Notes: generated by a model from the letters alone, not told the origin. Numbered from the stretch's first letter, positions 26,982 to 36,409 are shown. The stretch: 64,000 bases of DNA from Flavobacterium cerinum (GCF_024496085.1 NZ_CP101751.1:744001-808000); one strand, 5' to 3'. Translations and numbers: made by a program.

Positions 26982-29105
26982 TTACAGAATCATACTTAAT
27001 TGTATTCTTTTTCGGTCTTCATCAACTTCGGTTACTTTTACCTGAACATGTTGATGCAGTTTTACCACTTCGTTTACATCACTCACAAATCCTTCTTTAA
27101 GCTGGGAAATATGAACCAGTCCGCTTTCCTTTATTCCGATATCAACAAAACAGCCGAAATTGGTAATATTATTTACAATTCCCGGTAATACCATTCCGGT
27201 TCTTAAATCTTTGATTGTTTTTACATTCGCATCAAACTCAAATACCTTTGCTGCTTTTCTCGGATCCAGTCCCGGTTTTTCCAGTTCTTTTACGATGTCC
27301 TTTAAACTCAAAAGTCCAATGGTATCCGTTACATATTTTTCCAGTTGTATCGCATTTATTTTTTCTTTATTCGCGATCAGCTCATTAACGGAAATTTTCA
27401 TGTCTTTTGCCATTTTTTCAACAATACCGTAGGCTTCCGGGTGTACAGCAGAATTGTCCAACGGATTTTTAGCGTTTGTAATCCGGATAAAAGCCGCTGC
27501 CTGCTGAAATGCCTTTTCACCTAACCGCGGTACTTTTTTCAATTGATTCCGACTTTCAAATGCGCCGTTTTCAGAACGATAGGCTACAATGTTTTCGGCC
27601 ATCTTCTCTCCTATTCCCGATACATAACTTAACAGTGATTTACTGGCCGTATTCAAATTAATTCCAACTGAATTTACACAACGGGTTACCACGGTATCCA
27701 ATTCATTTTTTAATAACGATTGATCTACATCATGTTGATATTGCCCTACTCCAATGGATTTCGGATCGATTTTAACCAGCTCTGCCAACGGATCCGATAA
27801 TCGTCTTCCGATGGATACCGCACCACGAACCGTTACATCATAATTCGAAAACTCATCACGGGCAATCTTTGAAGCCGAATAAACCGACGCTCCCGCTTCA
27901 CTCACCACAAATACCTGAACCGGTTTGTCAAAAGCAATCTTTTTAATAAAAAACTCGGTTTCACGTGATGCTGTTCCGTTTCCGATTGAAATTGCATCAA
28001 TCTTATATGAATTCACCATGGAACGGATTTTTTTCATTGCCATAGTCGTTTCATTCTGAGGTGCATGCGGGAAAATGGTTTCATTATATAACAAATCTCC
28101 TTTTTCGTCCAGGCATACTACTTTACATCCGGTTCTAAATCCGGGATCAATGGCCAGAATTCGTTTTTCTCCTAATGGCGGTGCTAACAATAACTGACTT
28201 AAATTTCCGGCAAATACCTGAATCGAACTGGCATCGGCTTTCGCTTTCGCTTCCTGTAATGTTTCATTTGAAATAGCCGGCTCCAGTAATCTTTTATAAC
28301 TATCTGCTATCGCTTTTTTAAGATGTGTCGCTGTATCTTTATTGTTTTTAATGACGTTAGTTTCGATAAAATCGATTGCTTCGTCCTGTTCGATATCCAC
28401 TTTTAACTTGATATAACCCTCGTTTTCCGCTCGCAACATCGCTAATAATCGATGTGACGGTGCTTTGGTGATTGATTCTGACCATTCAAAATACTGCTCA
28501 AACTTTTTAGCGCCATCTTCCTCTTTTTTTGCTTTGACTACTTTCGTTTCGATCACCGCTTTACGTTGAAACATTCGTCGTAAATTTTTACGGATATAAA
28601 TATTTTCATTAATCCATTCTGCAACGATATCTCTGGCGCCTTGTAATGCGTCCTCTTCATTGGCTACTTTATCATTCAGATATTTGGCTGCAATAAAATC
28701 CAGATCATCTGCATTTTGAGCCATGATAATTTTAGCTAAAGGTTCCAAACCATTCTCACGGGCTACATCCGCTTTTGTTTTTCTTTTCTTTTTATACGGC
28801 AGATAAAAATCTTCCAGTTCATTCAAGTCGAAACTATTGGTTATTTTCTGTTCCAGTTCCGGTGTTAAAGCGTTTTGTTCCTGTATGGATTTAATTATCG
28901 CTTCTTTTCGTTTTACTATCGCTTCGAAAGCCGCACTTAATTTTGCAATCTGTTCGATCACTACCTCATCCAGATTTCCTGTTTTATCCTTTCGATAACG
29001 GGCAATAAAAGGAATCGTACAATCTTCTGCTAAAAGCTGTAAGGTGTTTTCTATGTTTTTAGAAGTAGTCGGAACATACTTCAACAGGTATTCAATATTG
29101 GTCAT
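26982..29105 (-). CDS. tex: Tex family transcription accessory / RNA-binding protein
   Basis: A 707-residue protein with the full Tex layout: N-terminal helical domain, YqgF/RNase H-like domain (ILAIDPGFRTGCKVVCLD, about 320-337), helix-hairpin-helix pair (INLNTASKSLLSYVSGIGEK then VPRLGEKAFQQAAAF) and a C-terminal S1 RNA-binding domain (TGMVLPGIVNNITNFGCFVD to the end). Tex binds nucleic acid and affects transcription and stress tolerance in several bacteria; the exact mechanism is unclear. It is divergent from the DUF1294 gene and convergent with tatA. Confidence 0.94.
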   Translation of the reverse strand: MTNIEYLLKYVPTTSKNIENTLQLLAEDCTIPFIARYRKDKTGNLDEVVIEQIAKLSAAFEAIVKRKEAIIKSIQEQNALTPELEQKITNSFDLNELEDFYLPYKKKRKTKADVARENGLEPLAKIIMAQNADDLDFIAAKYLNDKVANEEDALQGARDIVAEWINENIYIRKNLRRMFQRKAVIETKVVKAKKEEDGAKKFEQYFEWSESITKAPSHRLLAMLRAENEGYIKLKVDIEQDEAIDFIETNVIKNNKDTATHLKKAIADSYKRLLEPAISNETLQEAKAKADASSIQVFAGNLSQLLLAPPLGEKRILAIDPGFRTGCKVVCLDEKGDLLYNETIFPHAPQNETTMAMKKIRSMVNSYKIDAISIGNGTASRETEFFIKKIAFDKPVQVFVVSEAGASVYSASKIARDEFSNYDVTVRGAVSIGRRLSDPLAELVKIDPKSIGVGQYQHDVDQSLLKNELDTVVTRCVNSVGINLNTASKSLLSYVSGIGEKMAENIVAYRSENGAFESRNQLKKVPRLGEKAFQQAAAFIRITNAKNPLDNSAVHPEAYGIVEKMAKDMKISVNELIANKEKINAIQLEKYVTDTIGLLSLKDIVKELEKPGLDPRKAAKVFEFDANVKTIKDLRTGMVLPGIVNNITNFGCFVDIGIKESGLVHISQLKEGFVSDVNEVVKLHQHVQVKVTEVDEDRKRIQLSMIL

Positions 29106-29176
29106 GCTATAAATTAATTGCTTGTTAAATCTGCCGTTCCGCTTTTTTTAAGAACGGATCGTGCATGCTAAAATAC

Positions 29177-29184
29177 TATCTTTG
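29177..29184 (+). promoter_or_regulatory. Promoter -7 box of the DUF1294 gene
   Basis: TATCTTTG matches TAnnTTTG, 17 bases before the ATG at 29202. Confidence 0.5.
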
Positions 29185-29201
29185 GCAGAAATTTTACAAC
29201 A

Positions 29202-29474
29202 ATGTCGCCATTATTATATTATGTACTCTGCATGAATATCATCGTCTTCGTTGTTTTCGGCACCGATAAATGGCTGGCGGTTACCCGTAAAAACCGGATT
29301 TCCGAAAAAACATTGTTAATAATCAGTTTCCTGGGTGGTAGTGTAGGAGCCATAATAGCGATGTTACTATTTCGACATAAAACCTCTAAATCCTCTTTTC
29401 TCTGGAAGTTTACAATATTACTTGTTTTACAAATCGGTATACTAATGCTCCTCAAACAGTATTCCGATCACTGA
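29202..29474 (+). CDS. DUF1294 family small membrane protein
   Basis: A 90-residue protein with three hydrophobic segments. The family pattern is clear: FGTDKWLAVTRKNRISEKTLL, here read as FGTDKWLAV and RKNRISEKTLL, followed by GGSVGAIIAMLLFRHKTSKSSF. Function of the family is unknown. It appears monocistronic, divergent from tex and with 86 bases before the next gene. Confidence 0.85.
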   Translation: MSPLLYYVLCMNIIVFVVFGTDKWLAVTRKNRISEKTLLIISFLGGSVGAIIAMLLFRHKTSKSSFLWKFTILLVLQIGILMLLKQYSDH

Positions 29475-29524
29475 GACCTGTCGCTGATCTTATAAAAGCA
29501 TCCGGAAAATTCCTCTGAAATCTA

Positions 29525-29532
29525 TATATTTG
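29525..29532 (+). promoter_or_regulatory. Promoter -7 box of the GT87-GT2-deacetylase operon
   Basis: TATATTTG matches TAnnTTTG, 28 bases before the TTG start at 29561. A second match (TAAATTTG, 29546-29553) lies closer to the start and would leave almost no leader. Confidence 0.45.
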
Positions 29533-29560
29533 TCCAATTCCTTACTAAATTTGATATATT

Positions 29561-30751
29561 TTGACACCGAATCTTACAAAAAATAAGTTTTCCCGGTTTT
29601 CATTTTTGCTGCAACCCAAATATATTTTTGGTGTTTTGGTTGTTCTGGCTGCATTAATTGCCGTTAAACAGTACAATCATGGTAGTTATAACAATTATTC
29701 GATTTTTAAATATACGTTCTGGCATTTAATCGAATCCAAATCCCTTTATGCTCATTATCCGGATGAATATTGGGATCGAAATCATTATGGTCCTGTATTT
29801 GCCTTGTTTATCGCTCCTTTCGCGTTATTACCCGATGCTTTAGGAATGGTGCTATGGAATGTTTGCAGTGTACTTGTTTTTGCCTTCGGAGTTCAGAGCT
29901 TACCGCTTTCCAATAAAGTAAAAGCGATAATTGTGCTGATCTGTGCAAACGAACTTATTACGGCTTTATTAAGTTTTCAGTTTAATATTTTTCTAACCGG
30001 AGCTATTTTAATTGCCTTTTCATATACGCTGAAAAATAAAAATCTTATTGCTTCTTTCCCCATTGTGAGTTGTACGATGATCAAGCTATATGGGATTGTA
30101 GGTCTGGCATTTTTCTTTTTTACACAAAAGAAAATACAATTTATCCTCGGATTGTTTTTTTGGGCTGTGGTGCTTTTTGTCTTACCAATGCTTCTATCAT
30201 CACCTAAGTTTATTATAGATACCTACATAGAATGGTTTAATACATTGGTTTATAAAAATTCATCTAATATCAGTCTGGATTCTTATCAGGATATTTCATT
30301 TATGGGAATGGTTCGCCGTGCTTTAGGAGATCCGACAATTCCAAATAGTCCTTTTTTAATTGGTGGTGTTTTACTTTTCGGTGCTACTTATCTGAGAATA
30401 AAACAGTTTCAGTTTTTAGAATTCCGTTTGTTATTATTGGCTTCTACATTAATTTTTACAGTAATCTTCAGTAGTGGTTCTGAATCACCTACTTATATCA
30501 TTGCTTTTACCGGTGTTGCCATCTGGTTTATGAGTAAATCGCATCCTTCCAAATGGCATATTGCTTTATTGGTTTTTGCAATTTTACTGACATCCTTATC
30601 ACCTACGGATCTGTTTCCAAAGGTGGCTCGTGTCTTTATTCGTAACCACGCTTTAAAAGCATTACCTTGTGTTATCATTTGGTTTACAATAATCTATGAA
30701 ATGCTAACTAGAGATTTCAAACCTAAATCAATTGCCGTATGCGAAAATTAG
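29561..30751 (+). CDS. GT87/DUF2029-like membrane mannosyltransferase-type protein
   Basis: A 396-residue protein with about 9-11 hydrophobic segments. HYPDEYWDRNHYGPVFALF after the first helix resembles the first periplasmic loop of GT87 (DUF2029) enzymes, which use polyprenyl-phosphate mannose or similar donors. The start is a TTG at 29561, as no earlier or closer ATG leaves the first helix intact. It overlaps the next gene by 13 bases. The neighbour is a GT2 of the type that makes polyprenyl-phosphate sugars, so the pair could make and use one lipid donor. Confidence 0.72.
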   Translation: MTPNLTKNKFSRFSFLLQPKYIFGVLVVLAALIAVKQYNHGSYNNYSIFKYTFWHLIESKSLYAHYPDEYWDRNHYGPVFALFIAPFALLPDALGMVLWNVCSVLVFAFGVQSLPLSNKVKAIIVLICANELITALLSFQFNIFLTGAILIAFSYTLKNKNLIASFPIVSCTMIKLYGIVGLAFFFFTQKKIQFILGLFFWAVVLFVLPMLLSSPKFIIDTYIEWFNTLVYKNSSNISLDSYQDISFMGMVRRALGDPTIPNSPFLIGGVLLFGATYLRIKQFQFLEFRLLLLASTLIFTVIFSSGSESPTYIIAFTGVAIWFMSKSHPSKWHIALLVFAILLTSLSPTDLFPKVARVFIRNHALKALPCVIIWFTIIYEMLTRDFKPKSIAVCEN

Positions 30752-31674
30752 TTTCTATTGTAATTCCCGCTTATAATGAGTCGGATAATATCCGGAACAT
30801 TTTTGACAAGATTGCTGTTGTATTCAACACATTGCCTTATGAATGGGAAGTTATTTTTGTAGACGACGGGAGTAAGGATGAAACCCTTTCCACGGTTAAA
30901 GCACTATCAAAAGAGTATAATAATGCTTTTTTCCTTGAGTTTTCTAAAAATTTCGGTCATCAACTGGCTGTAAAAGCCGGATTGGATAATGCCTATGGTG
31001 ATTGTGTTATTTCATTGGATTGCGATGCACAACATCCACCGGAAATTATCCCGGACATGCTTGTAAAATGGGAGGAAGGTTTTGATATTGTATATACCAT
31101 CCGGGAAGAAGACAAGCGTCTTTCCAAAGCCAAAAGAAGCAGTTCAAACCTTTTTTACAAACTGGTGAATTCGCTTTCTGATATCGAACTGGAAGCCGGA
31201 ACCGCTGATTTCCGATTAATGGATCGGACTGTTGTAAATGTTTTCCGGAATTTCCACGAAACAGAACCCTTTTTAAGAGGATTAACCAAATGGCTCGGTT
31301 TTAAACAATACGGAATCCGTTATGAACCTGCCGAACGTTTTGCCGGTAACAGTAAATATTCGTTAAAGAAAATGGTACGCCTGGCATTACACGGTGTTAC
31401 TTCATTCAGCATAAAACCACTATATACCGCTGTTTATGTAGGACTGATTATGTCATTGCTATCGCTGTTGTATATCCCGTATGTCGTATATGCCTTTTAC
31501 AATCATATTGAAGTTTCCGGTTGGGCTTCTATTATCATAACCATTGTTTTCTTTGGCGGATTACAACTTATTATGTTGGGAATCATTGGTATATATGTAG
31601 GAAAAATGTTTATGCAAACCAAAAACAGACCCAATTATATTATCCGTTCTACCAATTTAAAAGATCAGTCATGA
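30739..31674 (+). CDS. GtrB/DPM-like glycosyltransferase family 2 with C-terminal helices
   Basis: A 311-residue protein. The catalytic domain shows SIVIPAYNESDNI, FVDDGSKDET, KNFGHQLAVKAGLDNA and SLDCDAQHPPE, the order found in polyprenyl-phosphate glucose/mannose synthases. Two C-terminal membrane helices (about 230-255 and 262-290) anchor it, as in GtrB. It probably loads a sugar onto undecaprenyl phosphate. It overlaps the GT87-like gene by 13 bases and the deacetylase gene by 4 (ATGA), so the three are almost certainly cotranslated. Confidence 0.87.
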   Translation: MRKLVSIVIPAYNESDNIRNIFDKIAVVFNTLPYEWEVIFVDDGSKDETLSTVKALSKEYNNAFFLEFSKNFGHQLAVKAGLDNAYGDCVISLDCDAQHPPEIIPDMLVKWEEGFDIVYTIREEDKRLSKAKRSSSNLFYKLVNSLSDIELEAGTADFRLMDRTVVNVFRNFHETEPFLRGLTKWLGFKQYGIRYEPAERFAGNSKYSLKKMVRLALHGVTSFSIKPLYTAVYVGLIMSLLSLLYIPYVVYAFYNHIEVSGWASIIITIVFFGGLQLIMLGIIGIYVGKMFMQTKNRPNYIIRSTNLKDQS

Positions 31675-32447
31675 TTATATTAAGTTTTGATATTGAAGAA
31701 TTTGACATGCCTTTCGAATACGGAAAGGACATCACTTTCGAAGATCAGATACAACTATCCATTACCGGTTCGCATAAAATTCTGGACATTCTGAAGAAAC
31801 ATCAGGTAAAAGCCACTTTTTTCAGTACGGCTACATTTGCCATAAACGCGCCAGAAATTATTGACCGAATCAAGAGAGAAGGGCATGAGCTGGCTTCTCA
31901 TACTTATTATCATTCTGATTTTAAAGTACCTCATTTAAAAGAATCCCGGGAAAAACTGGAAGAATTATCCGGTATGACCGTTACCGGTTTCCGAATGCCG
32001 CGTATGATGCCGGTTGATGAAAAAGAAGTCGCCAAAGCCGGTTATACTTATAACAGTTCGATCAACCCGACGTATTTACCCGGACGCTATAACAACCTTC
32101 ATATTTCACGAACGTATTATATGAAAGACGATGTATTGCAGATACCGGCTTCCGTAAGTCCAATCATACGGTTTCCGCTATTCTGGTTGTCTTTTCACAA
32201 TCTTCCGTTGGGTTTATACAGTTGGATGGCAAAATGGACGTATAAAAAAGACAAATACCTCAACATTTATTTCCATCCGTGGGAATTTGTTGATCTGGAT
32301 GATTTTGATCGCTTCGGATTTCCGGGTTATGTGCGAAAAAATACCGGAGTTAAAATGGAAAACCGACTGGATTTGTTTATTGCAAACATGAAAAAAAGCA
32401 AACTGCCGTTCGGTACTTTTCAGGAGTTTATTAAATCTCACATCTGA
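31671..32447 (+). CDS. Polysaccharide deacetylase (NodB homology) protein
   Basis: The start is the ATG at 31671, which forms an ATGA overlap with the previous stop; an upstream in-frame ATG at 31521 lies inside that gene and is rejected. The 258-residue product has the NodB pattern: D7 in LSFDIEEFD, H77-x3-H81 in ASHTYYHSDF, then FRMPRMM and YFHPWEF near the end. These metal-dependent enzymes remove N- or O-acetyl groups from glycans. No signal peptide is seen, so it may act on a cytoplasmic lipid-linked intermediate. Confidence 0.85.
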   Translation: MIILSFDIEEFDMPFEYGKDITFEDQIQLSITGSHKILDILKKHQVKATFFSTATFAINAPEIIDRIKREGHELASHTYYHSDFKVPHLKESREKLEELSGMTVTGFRMPRMMPVDEKEVAKAGYTYNSSINPTYLPGRYNNLHISRTYYMKDDVLQIPASVSPIIRFPLFWLSFHNLPLGLYSWMAKWTYKKDKYLNIYFHPWEFVDLDDFDRFGFPGYVRKNTGVKMENRLDLFIANMKKSKLPFGTFQEFIKSHI

Positions 32448-32476
32448 CAGGTTGTAGAAACCCAGCAGGTATAATA
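32446..32476. repeat. Degenerate copy of a short dispersed palindromic repeat
   Basis: This 31-bp stretch begins at the deacetylase stop codon and matches 55066-55096 at 23 of 31 positions by eye. GACAGGTT at the left and GGTATAATA at the right are identical. Unlike the second copy it no longer forms a good hairpin. Confidence 0.4.
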
Positions 32477-32511
32477 AAAAACGGGCAGGTTTTGAAACCT
32501 GCCCGTTTTTA
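32476..32511. terminator. Bidirectional terminator between the deacetylase gene and rpiB
   Basis: Perfect 12-bp stem ACGGGCAGGTTT/AAACCTGCCCGT (32481-32506) with a 2-base minimum loop, flanked by A-rich and T-rich tracts. Confidence 0.85.
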
Positions 32512-32548
32512 TGTCTTTTCTCTTTATTCTTTTCTCTTTCTCTGTGAT

Positions 32549-32983
32549 TTATTGACAAACCGGAATTTTATTCACACGGTTTGCATGTCGTCCGCCTTCA
32601 AAAGCAGTTGTTAAAAACGTATCTACCATCTCAACAGCTTGTTGAATGGAAGTAAAACGCGCCGGAATACTAATAATGTTAGCATCATTATGCTGACGTG
32701 CCAAAGCAGCAATCTCTTTTGTCCAGCATAAAGCAGCACGGATTCCCTGATGTTTGTTTACTGTAATGGCAATCCCGTTACCGCTTCCGCAAATTACAAT
32801 ACCAAAATCCGCTCTTCCTTCCGTAACATCCAATGCAACCGGATGTCCGAAATCAGGATAATCCACACTGTCAAAAGTATCAGTACCATGATTGGTTACG
32901 GTATGTCCCTGAGCTTCCAGGTGTTTTAAAATGGCTTGTTTATAATCCGGACCGGCATGGTCGTTCCCAATTGAAATTCTCAT
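32549..32983 (-). CDS. rpiB: Ribose-5-phosphate isomerase B
   Basis: A 144-residue protein of normal RpiB length with GNDHAGPDYK (7-16), the catalytic Cys65 in VICGSGNGIAI, and CWTKEIAALARQHNDANI. It interconverts ribose 5-phosphate and ribulose 5-phosphate in the pentose phosphate pathway; some members act on allose 6-phosphate. It has its own promoter box at 33009-33016 and is convergent with the deacetylase operon. Confidence 0.94.
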   Translation of the reverse strand: MRISIGNDHAGPDYKQAILKHLEAQGHTVTNHGTDTFDSVDYPDFGHPVALDVTEGRADFGIVICGSGNGIAITVNKHQGIRAALCWTKEIAALARQHNDANIISIPARFTSIQQAVEMVDTFLTTAFEGGRHANRVNKIPVCQ

Positions 32984-33008
32984 TGTGCTGTTGTTTAATT
33001 GTTTCCTG

Positions 33009-33016
33009 CAAAGTTA
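33009..33016 (-). promoter_or_regulatory. Promoter -7 box of rpiB
   Basis: On the minus strand this reads TAACTTTG (TAnnTTTG), 25 bases upstream of the ATG at 32983. Confidence 0.5.
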
Positions 33017-33029
33017 GCAAAGAATACTG

Positions 33030-33272
33030 TTAAACAATTTTTAAATTGGTATCGTTATTTAATTTTTTAAGAATCTCCTGTACCGTCTCTACATCATCCG
33101 GATGCACTTTTAACCGAATACCGCCCAAAGCCTGCGAATACATCGGTGCAATGTTCATCATCGTCTCATTTTCAAAAAAATACCGGATTTCCTGTTGTTC
33201 CAATAAATGTTTCAGCACTGCAATTTCGTGCGGATAATCAAAAACGGCTACCGTTATAAATTCATGCATCAT
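33030..33272 (-). CDS. DUF2007-like small protein
   Basis: From the ATG at 33272 the product has about 80 residues; an ATG 24 bases upstream is possible. FDYPHEIAVLKHLLEQQEIRYFFENE (here the first half and second half of a ferredoxin-like unit) and VHPDDVETVQEIL match the putative signal-transducing DUF2007 family as I know it. It is cytoplasmic with no catalytic motif. It lies 46 bases upstream of rpiB on the same strand but probably has a separate transcript, given the rpiB promoter box. Confidence 0.68.
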   Translation of the reverse strand: MMHEFITVAVFDYPHEIAVLKHLLEQQEIRYFFENETMMNIAPMYSQALGGIRLKVHPDDVETVQEILKKLNNDTNLKIV

Positions 33273-33381
33273 TTTAAGGTTTTGATAAAGATACAAAAGT
33301 TATTATTTCTATAAATCTTATTCTTTCTTCCCAATTGTGAATACTAATTCGTAATTTTAGCAGTATATTAGAAAAGAATTT

Positions 33382-35562
33382 ATGAGTAAGAAACACAAGA
33401 AGTTAGGAAAAAAAGGGAAAGACTTTTCTGCAAAAATCTTTAAAATCCTATCCAAAGAACCTAACAAAACATTCAACTATAAGCAAATAGCTGCAATTCT
33501 GGAGTTGAATGACACCCAAAGTCGGAATGAAATTATCAAAGAATTAAAATACCTTACCTCCAAAGAAAAGATAGAAGAAGTTGACCGCGGTAAATATCGT
33601 ATTATCACTAAAGCTGATTACTTTGAAGGAATAATCGATATGACCAGTCGAAAAACGGCTTATCTCGTTTCTCCGGATCTGGAGGACGATGTTTTTATTC
33701 CTACAAACAACCTTAACCATGCCCTTGATGGCGATAAAGTAAAAGTCTACATCTATAATCGCAGAAAAGGAAGACGTCCGGAAGGAGAAGTGGTTGAAAT
33801 TGTTGAAAGACGTAAAACCGATTTCGTGGGTGTAATTGACATTCAGAAGAACTTTGCTTTTGTTACTTCAGCTAATCCTAAAATGTATACCGACATATTT
33901 ATCCCGAAAGATAAAATAGGAGAGGCTCAGAACGGAGACGTTGTTCTCGTTCATATCGAAGACTGGCCGGCCAAAGCCGATAGCCCGTTTGGTGTTGTCA
34001 CAAAAGTGCTTGGAAAACCAGGAGAACACAATACCGAAATCCACGCTATCTTGGCGGAATACGGATTGCCGTATGATTTCCCGATCGAAGTAGAAGTTTA
34101 CGCTAAAAAACTGGATACCTCGATACAGGAAAGCGAAATACTGAAACGTCGGGATATGCGTAATACACTTACGTTTACCATCGACCCGAAAGATGCGAAA
34201 GATTTCGATGATGCCTTGTCATTTGAAAAATTACCGAACGGAAACTATGAAATCGGAATTCATATTGCCGATGTGTCGCATTATGTACAGGAGGGAACCG
34301 TACTGGATGATGAAGCTTATAATCGGGCAACTTCCGTTTATTTGGTCGATAGAGTAGTGCCGATGCTTCCGGAAGTACTGTCTAATTTTGCCTGTTCGTT
34401 ACGTCCTCATGAGGAAAAATATACGTTTTCAGCTGTTTTTGAACTAAATGAAAAAGCAGAATTGGTTAACCAATGGTTTGGAAGAACGGTAACTTATTCT
34501 GATCAGCGTTTTGCTTATGAAGAAGCACAACATATTATCGAAACCAAAGGAAACCGCATTCCGGCCGAAATTTCACTTACCGGAACGGAATATATCGTAG
34601 ATGATCCTATTGTGGAAGCGACACTAAAACTGAATGAACTGGCTAAGATTTTAAGACGGAAACGGATGCAAAACGGAGCCATTTCGTTTGATAAAGTGGA
34701 AGTGAAATTTAACCTCAACGAAAATGCAGAACCGGTTGGCGTTTATTTTAAAGTCGCTAAAGATGCTAATCACCTGATTGAAGAATTTATGTTGCTGGCT
34801 AACCGTAAAGTAGCGGAATTTATAGGCAAACAAAAGAAAACATTCGTGTACCGTATTCACGATGAACCGGATGAAGATAAATTGATCAATCTACAAACGG
34901 TAATTTCTAAATTCGGGTATTCGATCAATTTTAAATCCAAAGATTCGATTTCGAAATCGCTGAATACCTTATTGGAAGACGTTCAAGGTAAAAAAGAACA
35001 AAATCTGGTTGATACACTGGCTATCCGAAGTATGAGTAAAGCCAGTTATTCCACTGAAAATATAGGGCATTACGGACTGGCTTTTGATTATTACTCTCAT
35101 TTTACTTCACCTATACGCCGTTATCCGGATGTTATGGCACACCGTTTGCTACAACATTACCTCGATGGCGGAGCTTCGGCCGATGCGGAAGTATACGAAG
35201 AAAAATGTATGCATTCCTCTACTATGGAAAGTCTGGCGGCCAATGCCGAACGCGACAGTATCAAGTATATGCAGGTTAAGTATATGCAGGATCACAAGGA
35301 CGAAGAGTTCCTGGGTGTTATTTCCGGTGTAACCGAATGGGGAATTTATGTTGAAATTATTGAAAACAAATGCGAAGGTATGGTTCGTATCCGCGAAATT
35401 CGGGATGATTATTATACTTTCGATGAAAAACAATATGCTTTAGTTGGCGAAATTTCACATAACATTCTGCAATTAGGAGACGAAGTTATCGTTAAAGTGA
35501 AAAATGCCGATCTGGTTAAAAAACAATTGGATTTTCATTTTATAAAAAAAAGAGAACAGTAA
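33382..35562 (+). CDS. rnr: Ribonuclease R
   Basis: A 726-residue exoribonuclease with N-terminal winged-helix (about 14-70), two cold-shock domains (70-220), the RNB domain with catalytic aspartates in DPKDAKDFDDALS (about 268-280), SPIRRYPDVMAHRLL, and a C-terminal S1 domain (FLGVISGVTEWGIYVE). RNase R degrades structured RNA 3' to 5' and takes part in mRNA and rRNA quality control. Length is slightly below that of E. coli RNase R because the basic C-terminal tail is short. A head-GIN gene follows after 19 bases. Confidence 0.96.
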   Translation: MSKKHKKLGKKGKDFSAKIFKILSKEPNKTFNYKQIAAILELNDTQSRNEIIKELKYLTSKEKIEEVDRGKYRIITKADYFEGIIDMTSRKTAYLVSPDLEDDVFIPTNNLNHALDGDKVKVYIYNRRKGRRPEGEVVEIVERRKTDFVGVIDIQKNFAFVTSANPKMYTDIFIPKDKIGEAQNGDVVLVHIEDWPAKADSPFGVVTKVLGKPGEHNTEIHAILAEYGLPYDFPIEVEVYAKKLDTSIQESEILKRRDMRNTLTFTIDPKDAKDFDDALSFEKLPNGNYEIGIHIADVSHYVQEGTVLDDEAYNRATSVYLVDRVVPMLPEVLSNFACSLRPHEEKYTFSAVFELNEKAELVNQWFGRTVTYSDQRFAYEEAQHIIETKGNRIPAEISLTGTEYIVDDPIVEATLKLNELAKILRRKRMQNGAISFDKVEVKFNLNENAEPVGVYFKVAKDANHLIEEFMLLANRKVAEFIGKQKKTFVYRIHDEPDEDKLINLQTVISKFGYSINFKSKDSISKSLNTLLEDVQGKKEQNLVDTLAIRSMSKASYSTENIGHYGLAFDYYSHFTSPIRRYPDVMAHRLLQHYLDGGASADAEVYEEKCMHSSTMESLAANAERDSIKYMQVKYMQDHKDEEFLGVISGVTEWGIYVEIIENKCEGMVRIREIRDDYYTFDEKQYALVGEISHNILQLGDEVIVKVKNADLVKKQLDFHFIKKREQ

Positions 35563-35581
35563 CATTTTAAAACAGAACACG

Positions 35582-36271
35582 ATGATAAAAACAACCTTTA
35601 AAAACAGTATCGCACTATTGGTAGTTCTATTAACTACACAATTTGGTTTCGCTCAGGTTACTAAAAATGTAGGTGATTTTACAACGGTAAGAGTATTCGA
35701 TAAAATATCGGCTCAATTAATTCCGGGTTCCGAAAACAAAATTGAACTAAAAGGAGAAGGAGCCGAAAAAGTGGAAATTGTAAATAAAAACGGTGATCTT
35801 AAAATCCGTATGCCGCTGGATAAATTCCTGAAAGGTGAAGATGTTACAGCTATTATCTTTTTTAAAAATATCGAAAGTATTGAAGCCAGCGAAGGTGCTT
35901 ATGTTTCCAGCGATGTGATGTTAAAAGGAGTGGATTTTGCTTTAAATGCGAATAAAGGCGGACAAATTAAGGTAGGATTAAACGTTAAGAAAGCTAGTAT
36001 CCGTGCTACAACCGGTGGTATTGTAAAAGTTAACGGAAAAGCGGAAAATCAAGATATTGTGATCAATTCCGGTGGAATGGTTAGCGGTAAAACATTCGAA
36101 ACGTCACAAACAACTGTAGCAGTAAATGCTGGTGGTGAAGCCGATGTTTTTGCAACCGATCTGGTTGATGCCAAAACAAGAGCAGGAGGAGACATTACCA
36201 TTTACGGAAACCCTAAAAAAGTAAATCAAAAAACAATCGCCGGCGGAAATATTGACGTTATCAAAAAATAA
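35582..36271 (+). CDS. Head-GIN domain (DUF2807) secreted protein
   Basis: A 229-residue protein with a signal peptide (about 1-24, ending GFAQ) and then repeated beta-strand turns typical of the DUF2807 head-GIN solenoid: VGDFTTVRVFDKISAQL, GDLKIRMP, IEASEGAYVSS and a Gly-rich C-terminal half. It is a beta-helix-like envelope protein of unknown function, common in Bacteroidetes. It is downstream of rnr with 19 bases between and is followed by a hairpin terminator. Confidence 0.85.
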   Translation: MIKTTFKNSIALLVVLLTTQFGFAQVTKNVGDFTTVRVFDKISAQLIPGSENKIELKGEGAEKVEIVNKNGDLKIRMPLDKFLKGEDVTAIIFFKNIESIEASEGAYVSSDVMLKGVDFALNANKGGQIKVGLNVKKASIRATTGGIVKVNGKAENQDIVINSGGMVSGKTFETSQTTVAVNAGGEADVFATDLVDAKTRAGGDITIYGNPKKVNQKTIAGGNIDVIKK

Positions 36272-36296
36272 TTCCGTTTCTGATGAAACAAAATAT

Positions 36297-36333
36297 AAAA
36301 ACCTCGTCTTATAAACAGTCGGGGTTTATTTTT
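36297..36333 (+). terminator. Intrinsic terminator after the head-GIN gene
   Basis: Stem AAACCTCG/CGGGGTTT (36299-36306, 36320-36327, one G-T pair) followed by ATTTTTA. Confidence 0.6.
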
Positions 36334-36401
36334 ACCCTTACAGGATCACTTTTCGAATCGATTTGAAGACATCGATTCAAAGGGTATCGAAAATTTTAAA
36401 C

Positions 36402-36409
36402 TATATTTG
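36402..36409 (+). promoter_or_regulatory. Promoter -7 box of the LysE-family gene
   Basis: TATATTTG matches TAnnTTTG, 56 bases before the ATG at 36466. Confidence 0.5.

Noticed and set aside
31521..31670. Longer deacetylase reading frame starting inside the GT2 gene
   Set aside because: The extra 50 residues are an out-of-frame reading of the GT2 C-terminus. The ATG at 31671 starts with the conserved LSFDIEEFD and overlaps the stop as ATGA.
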